DNA of 64,000 bases from Anaeromyxobacter sp. (GTDB lineage Bacteria > Myxococcota > Myxococcia > Myxococcales > Anaeromyxobacteraceae). The notes beneath the pieces are model-generated. The model was given only the letters and a program-made list of their open reading frames with translations, was not told the origin of the DNA and ran no database searches. Within the stretch, counting starts at the first letter, position 1. Every line of letters begins with the position of its first letter. This document shows positions 26,791 to 35,849 of the stretch, one piece after another. The translations under genes were made by a program, and so were the position numbers. The DNA lies in the NCBI GenBank assembly GCA_016718565.1, contig JADKCZ010000005.1, forward strand, positions 186,001-250,000, read 5' to 3'.

Positions 26791-27969
26791 CTAGAAGCGG
26801 CCGCCCACCGTCAAGAGCCCTCCGCCCGGCACCGGCGCGGCGCCCGCCGACACCTCGACCCCCTCCTCGACGGCGGCGCTGGCCCGGGCCCCCGGCGCGG
26901 CGGCGTCCGGCGGCCGGGCGGCGCGCGCGTCCTCCACCATCGCGGAGTAGAGCAGCCAGCCCCCGCCCAGGGCGGCCACCCCGGCCACGCCCCAGGAGAC
27001 GTTGGCCAGCATGGCCTGCGAGCGGGTCTGGTCGGCCAGGTCCACCGCCACCGAGCGGCTGGTGGCGGCCTGGTAGTCGTCGTGGCTCCGGCGCGACTGG
27101 ACGCCGAAGTAGACGGCCGAGATGGTGGCCGCGCCGGCCACGCCGGCCGAGACGAAGCCCCAGGTCCAGAGGCGCGAGCGGGCCGCCTCGCCCAGCAGCT
27201 GGATGGGGATGAGGTCCACCTCCACCGGCACCGTCTGCCCGGCCGTCACCACCACGGTGGACGACCAGCGGACGAAGCCGGCCTTCTGCACGGTGATGGC
27301 GTGGGGCCCCTCCAGCACCCGCGGCGCGGCCGTGAGCGGCGAGCTGCCCAGCGCCTTGCCGTCCAGGGTGATGGTGGCGCCCGGCCGGTCCACCGCGATG
27401 CGCAGCACGCCGGTGGTGTCGAGCCGCTTGCCGGTGATGGCCTCGTGGGCCAGCCGGCGCGCCCCGTCCACCAGCTCCTGCTCGCTGGCGTCGAGCAGCG
27501 TGGCGGTGGTGCGCGCCAGGGTGCGGCTCCGCTTCACGTCGATGAGCCGCACGGTGAGCAGCGAGGTGCGGTCCAGGATGGTCAGCGAGCCGGCCAGCAG
27601 CCGGTCGGAGTCGAGGGCGCTGGCGAGGTCCGCCTGGCACCCCTGGTCCTCGGTGCAGCCCAGCATCTGGCGGGTCCGCTCCAGCCCGAGCATGGCCGCG
27701 ATCTCCCCCTGCGACAGCACCTGGTGGCCGCCCGCGGCGGCGGCGCCGGCGGCCGCGGCGTCGGCCAGGACCCGGGCCAGGTCGGGGTGGGCCGAGCCGG
27801 CCAGGGCGAAGTCGAGGGCCGCCAGCCGGTGCGGCATGGGCGGGCGGGCCGCGGCCCTGGCCGGGGCCGGCGTGGAGGCGGGAGCGGCCGGCTCGGCGAG
27901 CTTCTCCTGGGCGGGCGCGAGCGACGGGGCGGCGGCCAGGAGCGCCGCGGCGAGGAGGATGGTCTTCAC
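26791..27969 (-). CDS. Exported PEGA-domain protein
   Basis: A 392-aa protein with Sec signal MKTILLAAALLAAAPSLAPA. Residues 45-180 resemble the FlgO/curli-assembly-like alpha/beta domain common in myxobacteria (LLAGSLTILDRTSLLTVRLIDV). Residues about 190-260 form a PEGA fold (GVLRIAVDRPGATITLDGKA, GPHAITVQKAGFVRWSSTV). Two hydrophobic helices at about 270-295 and 325-345 anchor it. ATG 27969 overlaps the stop of the upstream lipoprotein gene by 4 nt, so the two are coupled. Exact function unknown. Confidence 0.85.
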   Translation of the reverse strand: MKTILLAAALLAAAPSLAPAQEKLAEPAAPASTPAPARAAARPPMPHRLAALDFALAGSAHPDLARVLADAAAAGAAAAGGHQVLSQGEIAAMLGLERTRQMLGCTEDQGCQADLASALDSDRLLAGSLTILDRTSLLTVRLIDVKRSRTLARTTATLLDASEQELVDGARRLAHEAITGKRLDTTGVLRIAVDRPGATITLDGKALGSSPLTAAPRVLEGPHAITVQKAGFVRWSSTVVVTAGQTVPVEVDLIPIQLLGEAARSRLWTWGFVSAGVAGAATISAVYFGVQSRRSHDDYQAATSRSVAVDLADQTRSQAMLANVSWGVAGVAALGGGWLLYSAMVEDARAARPPDAAAPGARASAAVEEGVEVSAGAAPVPGGGLLTVGGRF

Positions 27970-29300
27970 GGCAGGACCCCCGTGTCGCAGGCGGCTCGGG
28001 CGCCGTCGCTGGTGCAGGTGAGGCCGGTGGTGCAGGGCGGGAGGCAGCGGCCGGGCAGCGGGGCGCCGGTGGCCTGGCGGCAGGCCGGGCTGGTGGGATC
28101 GGGATCCGCGCAGGTGCAGAGGCCCACCACCCCCGGCCCGGCCTGGCAGGCCTGCGGCTGGCCGATGTAGGCGCAGGAGGCGCAGAACGGCACGCCCGCC
28201 CCGGCGTTGCCGCTGTCCGGCGGCGCATAGTCCTGGCAGCTACCGGCGGAGCAGGCCTGCCCGCCGCAGTCGTCCGGCGCGGCGCAGGCCAGGCGGGCCT
28301 GCAGCACGGCCAGGTCGGAGACCACGTAGAGCGAGCCCACCTCGGCCACCTGCCCGGACAGCACCACCGCGGTGGCCGCGGGCGGCCGGAGCGGCGAGCC
28401 CGGCAGCGCGGCGGCCAGGCGGGAGGCCGGGCCCACCGCGGGCGCCGAGGCCAGCCCGCCGCCCGAGAGCACGATCTGCCAGGCCCCCTCCGGCACCGTC
28501 TCGTCGATGAACCCCTGCGAGTCCTGCCCGAACGGGCCGAGGACCGTGGCGCCGTCCACCAGCGTGGCGGTGACGGCGCCGATGACCACCGAGGCGTCGC
28601 CCACCTCCTGCACGCGGAAGCGGACCCGGCCGCCCGCGCTGGCGACCCGCCCGGCCAGCACCCCGGCCGCCACCTGGACCTGGTCGGCCTCGGCCACCGT
28701 CACCGGCGCCTGCCCGCCCACCCACCGCCCGCCCAGGGCGTCGGTGGCGCCCACCTTGAGCAGGTGGGCGCCGGCGCCCAGCGACGGGAAGCGGAAGGTG
28801 GCCTGGTGCGGGCTGGCCGGCACCGGCTGGAGCAGGGCGGTCAGGCCGGTCCGCTCGTCCACCACCACCCCGCCGGCCAGCGCGTTGCCGGGCAGGATGC
28901 CGAAGATCCCCTCCACCGCCGCGGCGTACCGCAGCACCACCACCCCCACGTCCACGCCCTCCGGCTGCCCGTCCTTGCCGAAGGCGATCTCCACGTCGCG
29001 CTCCAGCGACCAGGCGGTGCCCCGGCGGAAGAGGAGCGTGTGGCGCCCCACCGGCAGGTCGAGCAGGGCGAAGCGGCCCGTCTCGTGGGTGGTCTGGTCG
29101 AAGACCGCCCCCTTGAGCGAGACCGAGACCCCGGGGAACGGATCGAGCGCGCCGGTGGCCGTGCGGTCGGCCAGCACGCGGCCGGTGGCCTCCCCGGCGC
29201 GCAGCACCTCCGCCGGGTTCTTGAAGTCGTAGACGCAGCCGGCCAGCAGCGCCGGCGCGGCGAGGAGCAGCAGGCGCCGGGCGGCGCGGCGGGTGATCAC
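27966..29300 (-). CDS. Large lipoprotein with carboxypeptidase-regulatory-like domains and Cys-rich end
   Basis: A 444-aa protein starting at GTG 29300 with GGAG about 6-10 nt upstream. Signal peptide VITRRAARRLLLLAAPALLAGC ends in a lipobox. Residues 20-300 are beta-rich and resemble repeated CarboxypepD_reg-like modules (GRFALLDLPVGRHTLLFRR; GIFGILPGNALAGGVVV). Residues about 345-440 hold 14 or more cysteines (CSAGSCQDYA, CASCAYIGQPQACQ, CLPPCTTGLTCTSDGARAAC), like the Cys-rich modules of myxobacterial surface lipoproteins. Coupled to the PEGA protein; the pair probably forms an envelope complex (inference). Confidence 0.82.
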   Translation of the reverse strand: MITRRAARRLLLLAAPALLAGCVYDFKNPAEVLRAGEATGRVLADRTATGALDPFPGVSVSLKGAVFDQTTHETGRFALLDLPVGRHTLLFRRGTAWSLERDVEIAFGKDGQPEGVDVGVVVLRYAAAVEGIFGILPGNALAGGVVVDERTGLTALLQPVPASPHQATFRFPSLGAGAHLLKVGATDALGGRWVGGQAPVTVAEADQVQVAAGVLAGRVASAGGRVRFRVQEVGDASVVIGAVTATLVDGATVLGPFGQDSQGFIDETVPEGAWQIVLSGGGLASAPAVGPASRLAAALPGSPLRPPAATAVVLSGQVAEVGSLYVVSDLAVLQARLACAAPDDCGGQACSAGSCQDYAPPDSGNAGAGVPFCASCAYIGQPQACQAGPGVVGLCTCADPDPTSPACRQATGAPLPGRCLPPCTTGLTCTSDGARAACDTGVLP

Positions 29301-29423
29301 GGGAGGGCTCCTTGCGCGGGGCACCGGGATGCGGCAACCAGGGAGCATACCGGGAACGACGCGCGGTGCGCAGCAGCCGGGCACGGGACTGCGACGCGCG
29401 GGACCGTGGGCGAGAGGGGGCAC

Positions 29424-30062
29424 ATGGGCGGCATCGACCTGGAGGGGCCGGCGGGCCGGCTGGAGGGGCTGCTGGAGGAGCCGGCCGGGGCGCGCTTCGC
29501 CGCCCTGGTCTGCCACCCCCACCCGCAGTTCGGCGGCACCATGCACAACCACGCCACCTACCGGCTGGCGCGCGGCCTGCGGGCGGCCGGCGGCCTGACG
29601 CTGCGCTTCAACTTCCGCGGCGTGGGGCGCAGCGCCGGCGCCTACGACCGCGGCCGCGGCGAGGCGCTGGACGCCGCCGCCGCCCTGGCGCTGCTGGCCT
29701 CGCGCCACCCCACCCTGCCCCGGCTGGCCTGCGGCTTCTCCTTCGGCGCCTTCGCCGCGCTCGGCGCCGGCCTCGGCGATCCCGGCGTGGTGGGGCTGGT
29801 GCTGGCCGGCCTGGTGGTGCGGCCCCGCGACGACCTGCCGCGCGGTCTGGGGCCGCTCCTGGCCACGCCGCTCCCGGTGGCGGTCCTCCAGGCCGAGCGG
29901 GACGAGTTCGGCTCGCCCGACGAGGTGCGGCTGGCGCTGCAGGGCTCGCTGGGCGCGCGGCTGCTGTCGCCCGTCGACGGGGCGACCCACCTCTTCACGG
30001 AGCGGCTGGACGAGCTGGAGCGGGCGGCGAGCGCGGCCGCGGCCTGGGTGCTGGCGGCCTAG
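29424..30062 (+). CDS. Alpha/beta hydrolase of the CHPHP(x)GGTM type
   Basis: A 212-aa hydrolase starting MGGIDLEGPAGRL with GAGAGGGGG upstream of ATG 29424. The oxyanion-region signature ALVCHPHPQFGGTMHNHATY, nucleophile elbow CGFSFGAFAALG, Asp region VLQAERDEFGSPDEV and His in VDGATHLFTERLDEL are all present. This small-hydrolase group is widespread but has no fixed substrate. Its stop overlaps the convergent response regulator stop by 3 nt. Confidence 0.9.
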   Translation: MGGIDLEGPAGRLEGLLEEPAGARFAALVCHPHPQFGGTMHNHATYRLARGLRAAGGLTLRFNFRGVGRSAGAYDRGRGEALDAAAALALLASRHPTLPRLACGFSFGAFAALGAGLGDPGVVGLVLAGLVVRPRDDLPRGLGPLLATPLPVAVLQAERDEFGSPDEVRLALQGSLGARLLSPVDGATHLFTERLDELERAASAAAAWVLAA

Positions 30063-30430
30063 AGGTGGACGGCGGCCAGCCCGGCCGACCCGGCCAGCCG
30101 GCGGACCGCCGAGGTGAGGTCGTCGAGGCTGAACGGCTTCGGCAGGAAGCCGGCCACCGCGAGATCGGCGACGCGCCCCAGGGCGGACACCACCAGCACC
30201 GGGATGGCGGCGATGGCCGGGTCGCGCAGCTGGGCCCGGCGGAAGTCCCAGCCGTTCATGCCGGGCATCATCAGGTCGAGCAGCACCAGGTCCGGGCGCA
30301 GCTGGCGGCACCGGACCAGCGCCTGCTCGCCGTCGCTGGCGGTGAAGACCTCGTGCCCCTCGAACGAGAGGAACTCCGACACCGCGTCGCGGATGTCGAG
30401 GTCGTCGTCGACGATGAGGACCCTGGCCAC
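30059..30430 (-). CDS. Single-domain response regulator
   Basis: A 123-aa receiver domain and nothing else. Starting at GTG 30430 gives VARVLIVDDDLDIRDAVSEF; the acceptor Asp is in LVLLDLMMPGMNGWDF, Thr/Ser in VLVVSALGR, and Lys in GFLPKPFSLDDL. Upstream extension to ATG 30490 would add 20 residues with no homology, so the GTG is preferred. No kinase is adjacent; it may be a phosphorelay intermediate or motility/chemotaxis regulator. The 165 bp upstream to pmbA carry no recognised gene. Confidence 0.88.
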   Translation of the reverse strand: MARVLIVDDDLDIRDAVSEFLSFEGHEVFTASDGEQALVRCRQLRPDLVLLDLMMPGMNGWDFRRAQLRDPAIAAIPVLVVSALGRVADLAVAGFLPKPFSLDDLTSAVRRLAGSAGLAAVHL

Positions 30431-30595
30431 GGGACAGAGATAGACAATGCACGCGGGGAAAGCCACGCCCCGCCGGGAGATCGGCACCATCAGGGGCCTT
30501 GGCCGGAGGGGCGTCAGCGCGGTGACACGCCCCTGGAGCAGGGCGTGGGGGGCGCGTCACGCACGCACCGTCCGGCCGAGGCTCGACCGGGCGCG

Positions 30596-31915
30596 TCAGG
30601 TGCCGGCCAGCTGCACGCCCTCGAAGACCAGCGTGGGCGTGCGCAGCGTGGAGTACGGGTAGGGGTCGTCCCCCACCGCGGCCAGCCGCTTCCAGAGCTC
30701 GCGGTGGTTGCCCGAGACGTTCATCTCGCCCACCGGCTCGGCCAGCTGGCCGCCGCGCACCGCGAAGCCGCGCACGCCCAGCGAGAAGTCGCCGGTGGTG
30801 CCGTTGGAGTTGCCGCCCAGGAAGCCGGTCACCAGCACCCCCTCTCCCACCTCGGCGCACAGGGCGTCGCGCCCCAGCCGGCCGAGCCGCCAGGTCAGGT
30901 TGGAGGCCGAGCCGGTGGTGGGCTCGAGCCCCAGCTTCCGGCCGTAGTAGGTGTCCACGTAGTAGCCGCGCAGCACGCCGTCCTCCAGCATGCGGCGCGG
31001 CCGGGAGGCCAGCCCCTCCCCGTCGTAGCGGTGCGAGCCGAAGGCGCGCGGCAGCAGCGGGTCGTCGGTGAGGTCGAGGCGGGGGCTGCCGATGGCCTCG
31101 CCCAGCTTGCCCTCCAGCCAGGAGCGCTTCTGCTGCAGCGACCCGGCCGACATGGGGCCGAGCAGGTAGCCGACCAGCCGCCCGGCGGCGCGCGGCTCCA
31201 CCACCAGGGTGGTGAGCCCGGAGGGCCCCTTCACCGCCCCCAGCCGGGCGTGGGCCCGCTCGGCGGCCCGCCGCCCCACCAGCTCGGGCGCCTCCAGCGC
31301 CGCCACGAAGCGGCTCCCGCTGGCGGCGTACTCCTCCGGGCGGCGGCCGTCCGGGTCCTGCACCGCCACCTCGGCCCCCATCCAGAAGCTGGTGCCGGCG
31401 CGGCTGCCCTCGAAGCCGTTGGTGTGGACCAGCGCGCTCTCGCCCTGGGTGTCGGACACCGAGGTGGAGACCGAGAGGATGCGCCCCGCCCCGGGGGTGG
31501 CCCGCGCCGCCACCTCGATGGCCTCGGCCAGCCGGCGCCGGCCGGGCGCGTCCACCGCGGCGTAGGCCGGGTCGGCCAGCTCGAGGTCCAGCGCGCTCTG
31601 GCCCAGGTAGAGCGCCGGATCCGGCAGGCGCCGGTGCGGGTCGGGGGCCAGCGAGCGCGCCAGCGCCACCGACTCCTCCACGAACCGCTCCAGCGCGTCG
31701 GGCCTGAGGTCGCTGGTGCTCACCGCCGCGTAGCGCCCGTCGACGTAGAGGGAGAGCCCCACCCCGCGGGTGGTGGCCTCCGCCACCTTCTCCAGCCGGC
31801 CGTCGCGCCAGGCCACCTCCACCTGGCGGGAGCGGTGCACCCCCACCGCCGCCTCGGCCGCCCCCTTCGCGAGCGCCAGCCCCGCCGCCTGCCGGGCGAT
31901 CTCGAGCAGCGTCAC
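30596..31915 (-). CDS. pmbA: TldE/PmbA-family metalloprotease subunit
   Basis: A 439-aa partner of TldD; together they form a heterodimeric protease that unfolds and trims peptides (for example microcin B17 and CcdA in E. coli). The sequence has RQVEVAWRDGRLEKVAEAT, GVGLSLYVDGRYAAVSTSDL and the C-terminal VRGGQLAEPVGEMNVSGNH, typical of the subunit that lacks the zinc motif. GTG start at 31915 overlaps the tldD stop, so the pair is translationally coupled. Confidence 0.93.
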   Translation of the reverse strand: MTLLEIARQAAGLALAKGAAEAAVGVHRSRQVEVAWRDGRLEKVAEATTRGVGLSLYVDGRYAAVSTSDLRPDALERFVEESVALARSLAPDPHRRLPDPALYLGQSALDLELADPAYAAVDAPGRRRLAEAIEVAARATPGAGRILSVSTSVSDTQGESALVHTNGFEGSRAGTSFWMGAEVAVQDPDGRRPEEYAASGSRFVAALEAPELVGRRAAERAHARLGAVKGPSGLTTLVVEPRAAGRLVGYLLGPMSAGSLQQKRSWLEGKLGEAIGSPRLDLTDDPLLPRAFGSHRYDGEGLASRPRRMLEDGVLRGYYVDTYYGRKLGLEPTTGSASNLTWRLGRLGRDALCAEVGEGVLVTGFLGGNSNGTTGDFSLGVRGFAVRGGQLAEPVGEMNVSGNHRELWKRLAAVGDDPYPYSTLRTPTLVFEGVQLAGT

Positions 31916-33327
31916 GCGCCCCTCCCGCCCACCGTCATCGAGGCCACCCGCACCGTGGGCAGCCCCTGCGAGACCGGCACCGACTGCCCGTCCTTGCCGC
32001 AGGTCCAGCCGCCCTCGTCGATCTCCAGGTCGTCCGCCACCATGTCCACCTGCTCCAGGGCCTTGGGGCCGTTGCCGATGATGTTCACGTCCTTGATCGG
32101 CCGGGTCAGCTTGCCGTCCTCGATGAGCCAGCCGTTCTTCACGTAGAAGGTGAAGTCGCCGGCGCCGATGTTGACCTGCCCGTTGGAGAAGTTCTGGCAG
32201 TAGACGCCCCGCTTCACGCTGGCGATGATCTCCTCCTTGCGGTGCGGCCCGGGCAGCATGTAGGTGGAGCGCATGCGCGGCAGCGGCGGGTGCCGGTAGC
32301 TCTCGCGCCGCCCGTTGCCGGTGGGGGCCACGCCGTAGTGGCGCGCCGAGATGGCGTCGTGCAGGTAGGTGGCGAGCACCCCGCCCTGCACCAGGTGGGT
32401 CACCCCGGCGGCGTTGCCCTCGTCGTCCACGTTGATGGCGCCGCGCGCCCCCTGGCCGGTGGCGTCGTCCACGATGTTGACGAAGGGCTTGGCGATCACC
32501 CGGCCGATCTTGTCGGCGTAGATGCTGGTGCCCTTGCGGTTGAAGTCGGCCTCCATGCCGTGGCCGATGGCCTCGTGCAGCAGGATGCCGGAGGAGCCGG
32601 CCGCCAGCACCACCGGCAGCTCGCCGGCCGGCGGGGCCCCGGCCTCGAAGAGGATGGCGGTGCGGGCCACCGCCTCGCGCACCACCCGGCCGAGCCGCTC
32701 CGGGGTGTAGAACTCCAGGCCGGCCCGCCCGGCCACGTTGTAGCCGTTCTGCTCGCGCCGGGCGCCGTCCTCGGCCAGCACCGAGACCGAGAGCACCGTC
32801 ATGGGCTGCGAGTCCTCCACCAGGCGGCCGGTCGAGTCGGCCATCAGCACGCTGCTGGCCGAGGAGGCCAGGTGGACGCTCACCTTGCGGATCCGCGGGT
32901 CGGCGGCGAAGGCCTGCTCGTTGAGCCCCGCCAGCAGCGGCAGCTGCTCCTCGGGCCGCACCTCGTCCCAGGCGCGGGCCAGCGGGTAGCGGTCGGGCAG
33001 GTCGCGCCGCACGTGGAACACCCCGGGCCCCGGGCGGGCCGGGCCGTCGGCGATGGCGGCGGCGGTGCGGGCGCAGTCCAGCAGGGCGGCCGCCGAGAGG
33101 TCCTCGGTGTAGCCGTAGCCGGTCTGGTCGCCCCGCACCACCCGCACCCCCACCCCGAGGGAGACGGCCGAGTAGGCGCGGTTGACCGCCCCGTCCTCCA
33201 GCCCGAGGTTGGTGCCGGTGGCGTGCTGGAAGTAGACGTCGGCGAAGTCGCCGCCGCGGGACAGGGCGGCGGAGAGGGTCTCTCGGATCATCCGCTCGGT
33301 CACCCCGAAGCGGTCGAAGGCAGTCAT
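31912..33327 (-). CDS. tldD: TldD-family zinc metalloprotease subunit
   Basis: A 471-aa catalytic subunit. Start MTAFDRFGVTERMI at ATG 33327. N-terminal GGDFADVYFQHATGTNLGLE, then the metal-binding HExxxH in GILLHEAIGHGMEADFNRKG with the downstream Cys region CQNFSNGQVNIGAGDFTF and TCGKDGQSVPVSQGLPTVR. First gene of tldD-pmbA. Its promoter must lie in the 57 bp shared with the divergent hydrolase gene. Confidence 0.95.
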   Translation of the reverse strand: MTAFDRFGVTERMIRETLSAALSRGGDFADVYFQHATGTNLGLEDGAVNRAYSAVSLGVGVRVVRGDQTGYGYTEDLSAAALLDCARTAAAIADGPARPGPGVFHVRRDLPDRYPLARAWDEVRPEEQLPLLAGLNEQAFAADPRIRKVSVHLASSASSVLMADSTGRLVEDSQPMTVLSVSVLAEDGARREQNGYNVAGRAGLEFYTPERLGRVVREAVARTAILFEAGAPPAGELPVVLAAGSSGILLHEAIGHGMEADFNRKGTSIYADKIGRVIAKPFVNIVDDATGQGARGAINVDDEGNAAGVTHLVQGGVLATYLHDAISARHYGVAPTGNGRRESYRHPPLPRMRSTYMLPGPHRKEEIIASVKRGVYCQNFSNGQVNIGAGDFTFYVKNGWLIEDGKLTRPIKDVNIIGNGPKALEQVDMVADDLEIDEGGWTCGKDGQSVPVSQGLPTVRVASMTVGGRGA

Positions 33328-33384
33328 GGGTCCATTCTTAAGGGTGGTCGGCACCGAACGCGAGATGTGCTTACGATCCGCCCC

Positions 33385-34177
33385 ATGCCCACCCTCACCG
33401 TGAACGGCTGCGACCTGCACTACCTCGACGTCGGCCACGGCCCCAGCGCCGTGGTCCTCCTGCACGCCTTCCCGCTGCACGGCGGGATGTGGGCGCACCA
33501 GGTGGCGGCCCTCTCGAAGCGCCACCGGGTGCTGGTGCCCGACTACCGCGGCCTGGGGCAGAGCGGCTCGCCGCCGCAGGCCACCACCATGGCGGTGCTG
33601 GCCGAGGACGTGCTGGCCCTGCTGTCCCACCTGCGCCTGGAGCGGGCCGGCGTGGCCGGGCTCTCCATGGGCGGCTACCTGGCCCTGGAGCTGTGGCGGG
33701 AGGCGCCCGGCCGGGTGCGCGGCCTGGCCCTGTGCGACACCAAGGCCGGCGCCGACTCCGCCGAGGGGGCGGCCGGGCGCGAGGCCTTCGCCCGGAGCAC
33801 GCTGGACCACGGCCTGGCCTGGGTGGCCGACCAGATGACCCCCAAGCTGCTCAAGCCCACGCCCGACCCGGCGGTGGTCAAGGTGGTGCGGTCCCTCATC
33901 GGGGCGGCCACCCCCGCCGGGGTGGCGGCCGCCCAGCGCGGCATGGCGAGGCGCCCCGACTCCACCCCCGACCCTGGCCACCGTGACCGCGCCCACCCTG
34001 GTGGTGGTGGGCGAGGAGGACGGCCTCACCCCTCCCGCGGAGGCCGAGAAGCTGGCCGCCGGCATCCGGGGCGCCAGGCTGGTGCGCATCCCCGGCGCCG
34101 GCCACCTGCCCTGCCTGGAGAACCCGGAGCCGTTCACCGCCGCGCTGGCGGCGTTCTTCGACGGGCTGCCGGCCTGA
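33385..34177 (+). pseudogene. Alpha/beta hydrolase interrupted by a +1 frameshift
   Basis: From ATG 33385 the frame encodes a normal hydrolase (LHAFPLHGGMWAHQV oxyanion region, nucleophile GLSMGGYLALEL) to about base 33964, ending RRPDSTP. The natural continuation, TLATVTAPTLVVVGEEDGLTPP with catalytic Asp, and His in IPGAGHLPCLENPEPF, is in the next frame and stops at 34177. Removing one C from the five-C run at 33965-33969 restores one 263-aa protein. It is either a recent pseudogene, a phase-variable homopolymer or a base-calling error. All catalytic residues are otherwise intact. Confidence 0.85.
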
Positions 34178-34199
34178 AAGGCGGTAGATTCCCCACCCC

Positions 34200-34997
34200 A
34201 TGACCGGAAACCTCCCCCGCCTCGCCGTGGTCACCGGCGCCTCCTCCGGCATCGGCCTCGAGCTGAGCCGCGCCCTCTCGCTGCGCGGCCTGGCCGTGCT
34301 GGCCGTGGCCCGGCGGGCCGAGCGGCTCGACGACCTGGCCGCCGAGGCGCTGGCGGCCGGCCGCGCCCCCATCCACGCCCTGGCGCTCGACCTGACCCGC
34401 GACGGCGCCCACCTGCTGGTGGCCGCCGAGGCCCGCCGGCTCGGGGTCCCGTCGCTCCTGGTGAACAACGCCGGGCTGGGCGCCTACGGCCGCTTCGACG
34501 AGGCCGACCCGCTGCGGCTGACCGCCATGCTGCGGCTCAACTGCGAGGCCCTGGTGCTGTGCACCCACGCCCTGCTGCCCGACCTCGCGGCGGCCGGCGA
34601 CGCGGCGGTGCTCAACGTGGCCAGCGCGGCCGGCTTCCAGCCCACCCCCTTCATGTCGGTCTACGGGGCCACCAAGGCCTTCGTCATCTCCTTCACCGAG
34701 GGGCTCGACGAGGAGCTGCAGGGCTCCGGCGTGCGGGCCCTGGCCTTCTGCCCCGGGCCGGTGGCCACCGAGTTCGGCGAGGTGGCCGGGGTGGGCGAGC
34801 GCTTCCGCGAGGTGCCCGGCACGCTCACCGCCGAGGCGGCCGCGGCCGCGGCCCTGGCGCAGCTCGACGACCGCGAGGTGGTGGTGGTGCCCGGCCCCTG
34901 GAACAAGGTGACCACCACCCTCTCCCAGTTCCTGCCGCGCAGCGTGGTGCGCCGGCTCTCCTCGCAGGTGCTGCGGCCCAGGAAGGGGTCGCGGTGA
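34200..34997 (+). CDS. Short-chain dehydrogenase/reductase
   Basis: A 265-aa classical SDR: NAD(P) motif VVTGASSGIGLELSRAL, an Arg-rich segment suggesting NADP (VARRAERLDDL), NNAG in LLVNNAGLGAYGRFD, catalytic Ser in LNVASAAGFQP and YxxxK in SVYGATKAF. Members with this DltE/YqjQ-like sequence reduce ketones or fatty-acyl groups, but substrate is unknown. Starts 23 bp after the hydrolase; its stop overlaps the next GTG start (GTGA). Confidence 0.93.
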   Translation: MTGNLPRLAVVTGASSGIGLELSRALSLRGLAVLAVARRAERLDDLAAEALAAGRAPIHALALDLTRDGAHLLVAAEARRLGVPSLLVNNAGLGAYGRFDEADPLRLTAMLRLNCEALVLCTHALLPDLAAAGDAAVLNVASAAGFQPTPFMSVYGATKAFVISFTEGLDEELQGSGVRALAFCPGPVATEFGEVAGVGERFREVPGTLTAEAAAAAALAQLDDREVVVVPGPWNKVTTTLSQFLPRSVVRRLSSQVLRPRKGSR

Positions 34998-35791
34998 GCC
35001 GGCGGCGCGGGCGCGGCGACGAGGCCGGCGCGGCGGGCGGGCTGCCGCCCATCTACGAGGGGCCGGAGGCGCTGGAGGCCCTGCTGGTGCGGGCCGGCTC
35101 GTCGGTGACCGGCGAGGAGGTCATCGCCCGCTTCACCCGCGCGGTGGCGCAGAAGGAGGCCCGCAGCGCCGTCATCCCCGGCCTCTTCACCGAGGAGCCG
35201 CGCTTCGCCTCGCCCGAGGAGGCCCGCCGGCTCTACGGCAACCTCTTCGGCCTGTGGGCCAGGCTGGAGGCCGGGCTGGGCGCCCACGACGACGCGCCCG
35301 ACGTGGTGCCCGAGCCGCCGCCCCCGGCGCCGCTGCCCGAGCGCGGCATGACCCCCGGCACGGCGCTGCCGGCCGACCTGGTCGAGGCCATCTGGAAGCA
35401 CCTGGCCGCCGCGCCGCCGCGCGAGGTGGCGCGCCGCCGCGACCGCTTCGCCAACCTGCAGCCCGACCTGGCCGCCTGGCTCGACGACGTCCCCCTGCCC
35501 GACTCCGGCGCGCTGGCCACCACCGACCTGGCCTTCGAGGCCTGGTCCATGTTCGACCAGGGCTTCGGCGAGCGGCTGGTCGCCGCCGACTGGCGCGCGC
35601 TCAAGCGGCTGGAGCGGGAGCCGCCCCCGCTGACCGCCACCCAGCCGGCGCTGGCCGCCTACGTGGCCGAGGCGCTCGACACGCTGGAGGGCGAGGACGA
35701 CGCCTTCGATCCGGCGGCGCGGGCGCAGGTGGAGAAGGTGGTGGCCACGCTGGTGGCGGCCCTCACCGCCGCCCTGCGCCAGCCGAGCTGA
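34994..35791 (+). CDS. Conserved-looking protein of unknown function
   Basis: A 265-aa acidic, Ala/Pro-rich cytoplasmic protein starting at GTG 34994, overlapped with the SDR stop, so co-translated with it. Helical N-terminus VTGEEVIARFTRAVAQKEAR, a Pro-rich linker at about 95-115, then PADLVEAIWKHLAAAPPREV and LATTDLAFEAWSMFDQGFGE. No signal peptide, membrane helix or catalytic motif is evident and I do not recognise the family. Codon bias matches the neighbours, and coupling supports it being real. Confidence 0.75.
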   Translation: MSRRRGRGDEAGAAGGLPPIYEGPEALEALLVRAGSSVTGEEVIARFTRAVAQKEARSAVIPGLFTEEPRFASPEEARRLYGNLFGLWARLEAGLGAHDDAPDVVPEPPPPAPLPERGMTPGTALPADLVEAIWKHLAAAPPREVARRRDRFANLQPDLAAWLDDVPLPDSGALATTDLAFEAWSMFDQGFGERLVAADWRALKRLEREPPPLTATQPALAAYVAEALDTLEGEDDAFDPAARAQVEKVVATLVAALTAALRQPS

Positions 35792-35849
35792 GGCCACGCC
35801 CCGCGCGCAGGGCCGGCGGAGCTGGCCCGCAGTCGAGGGACGCCCCCAG

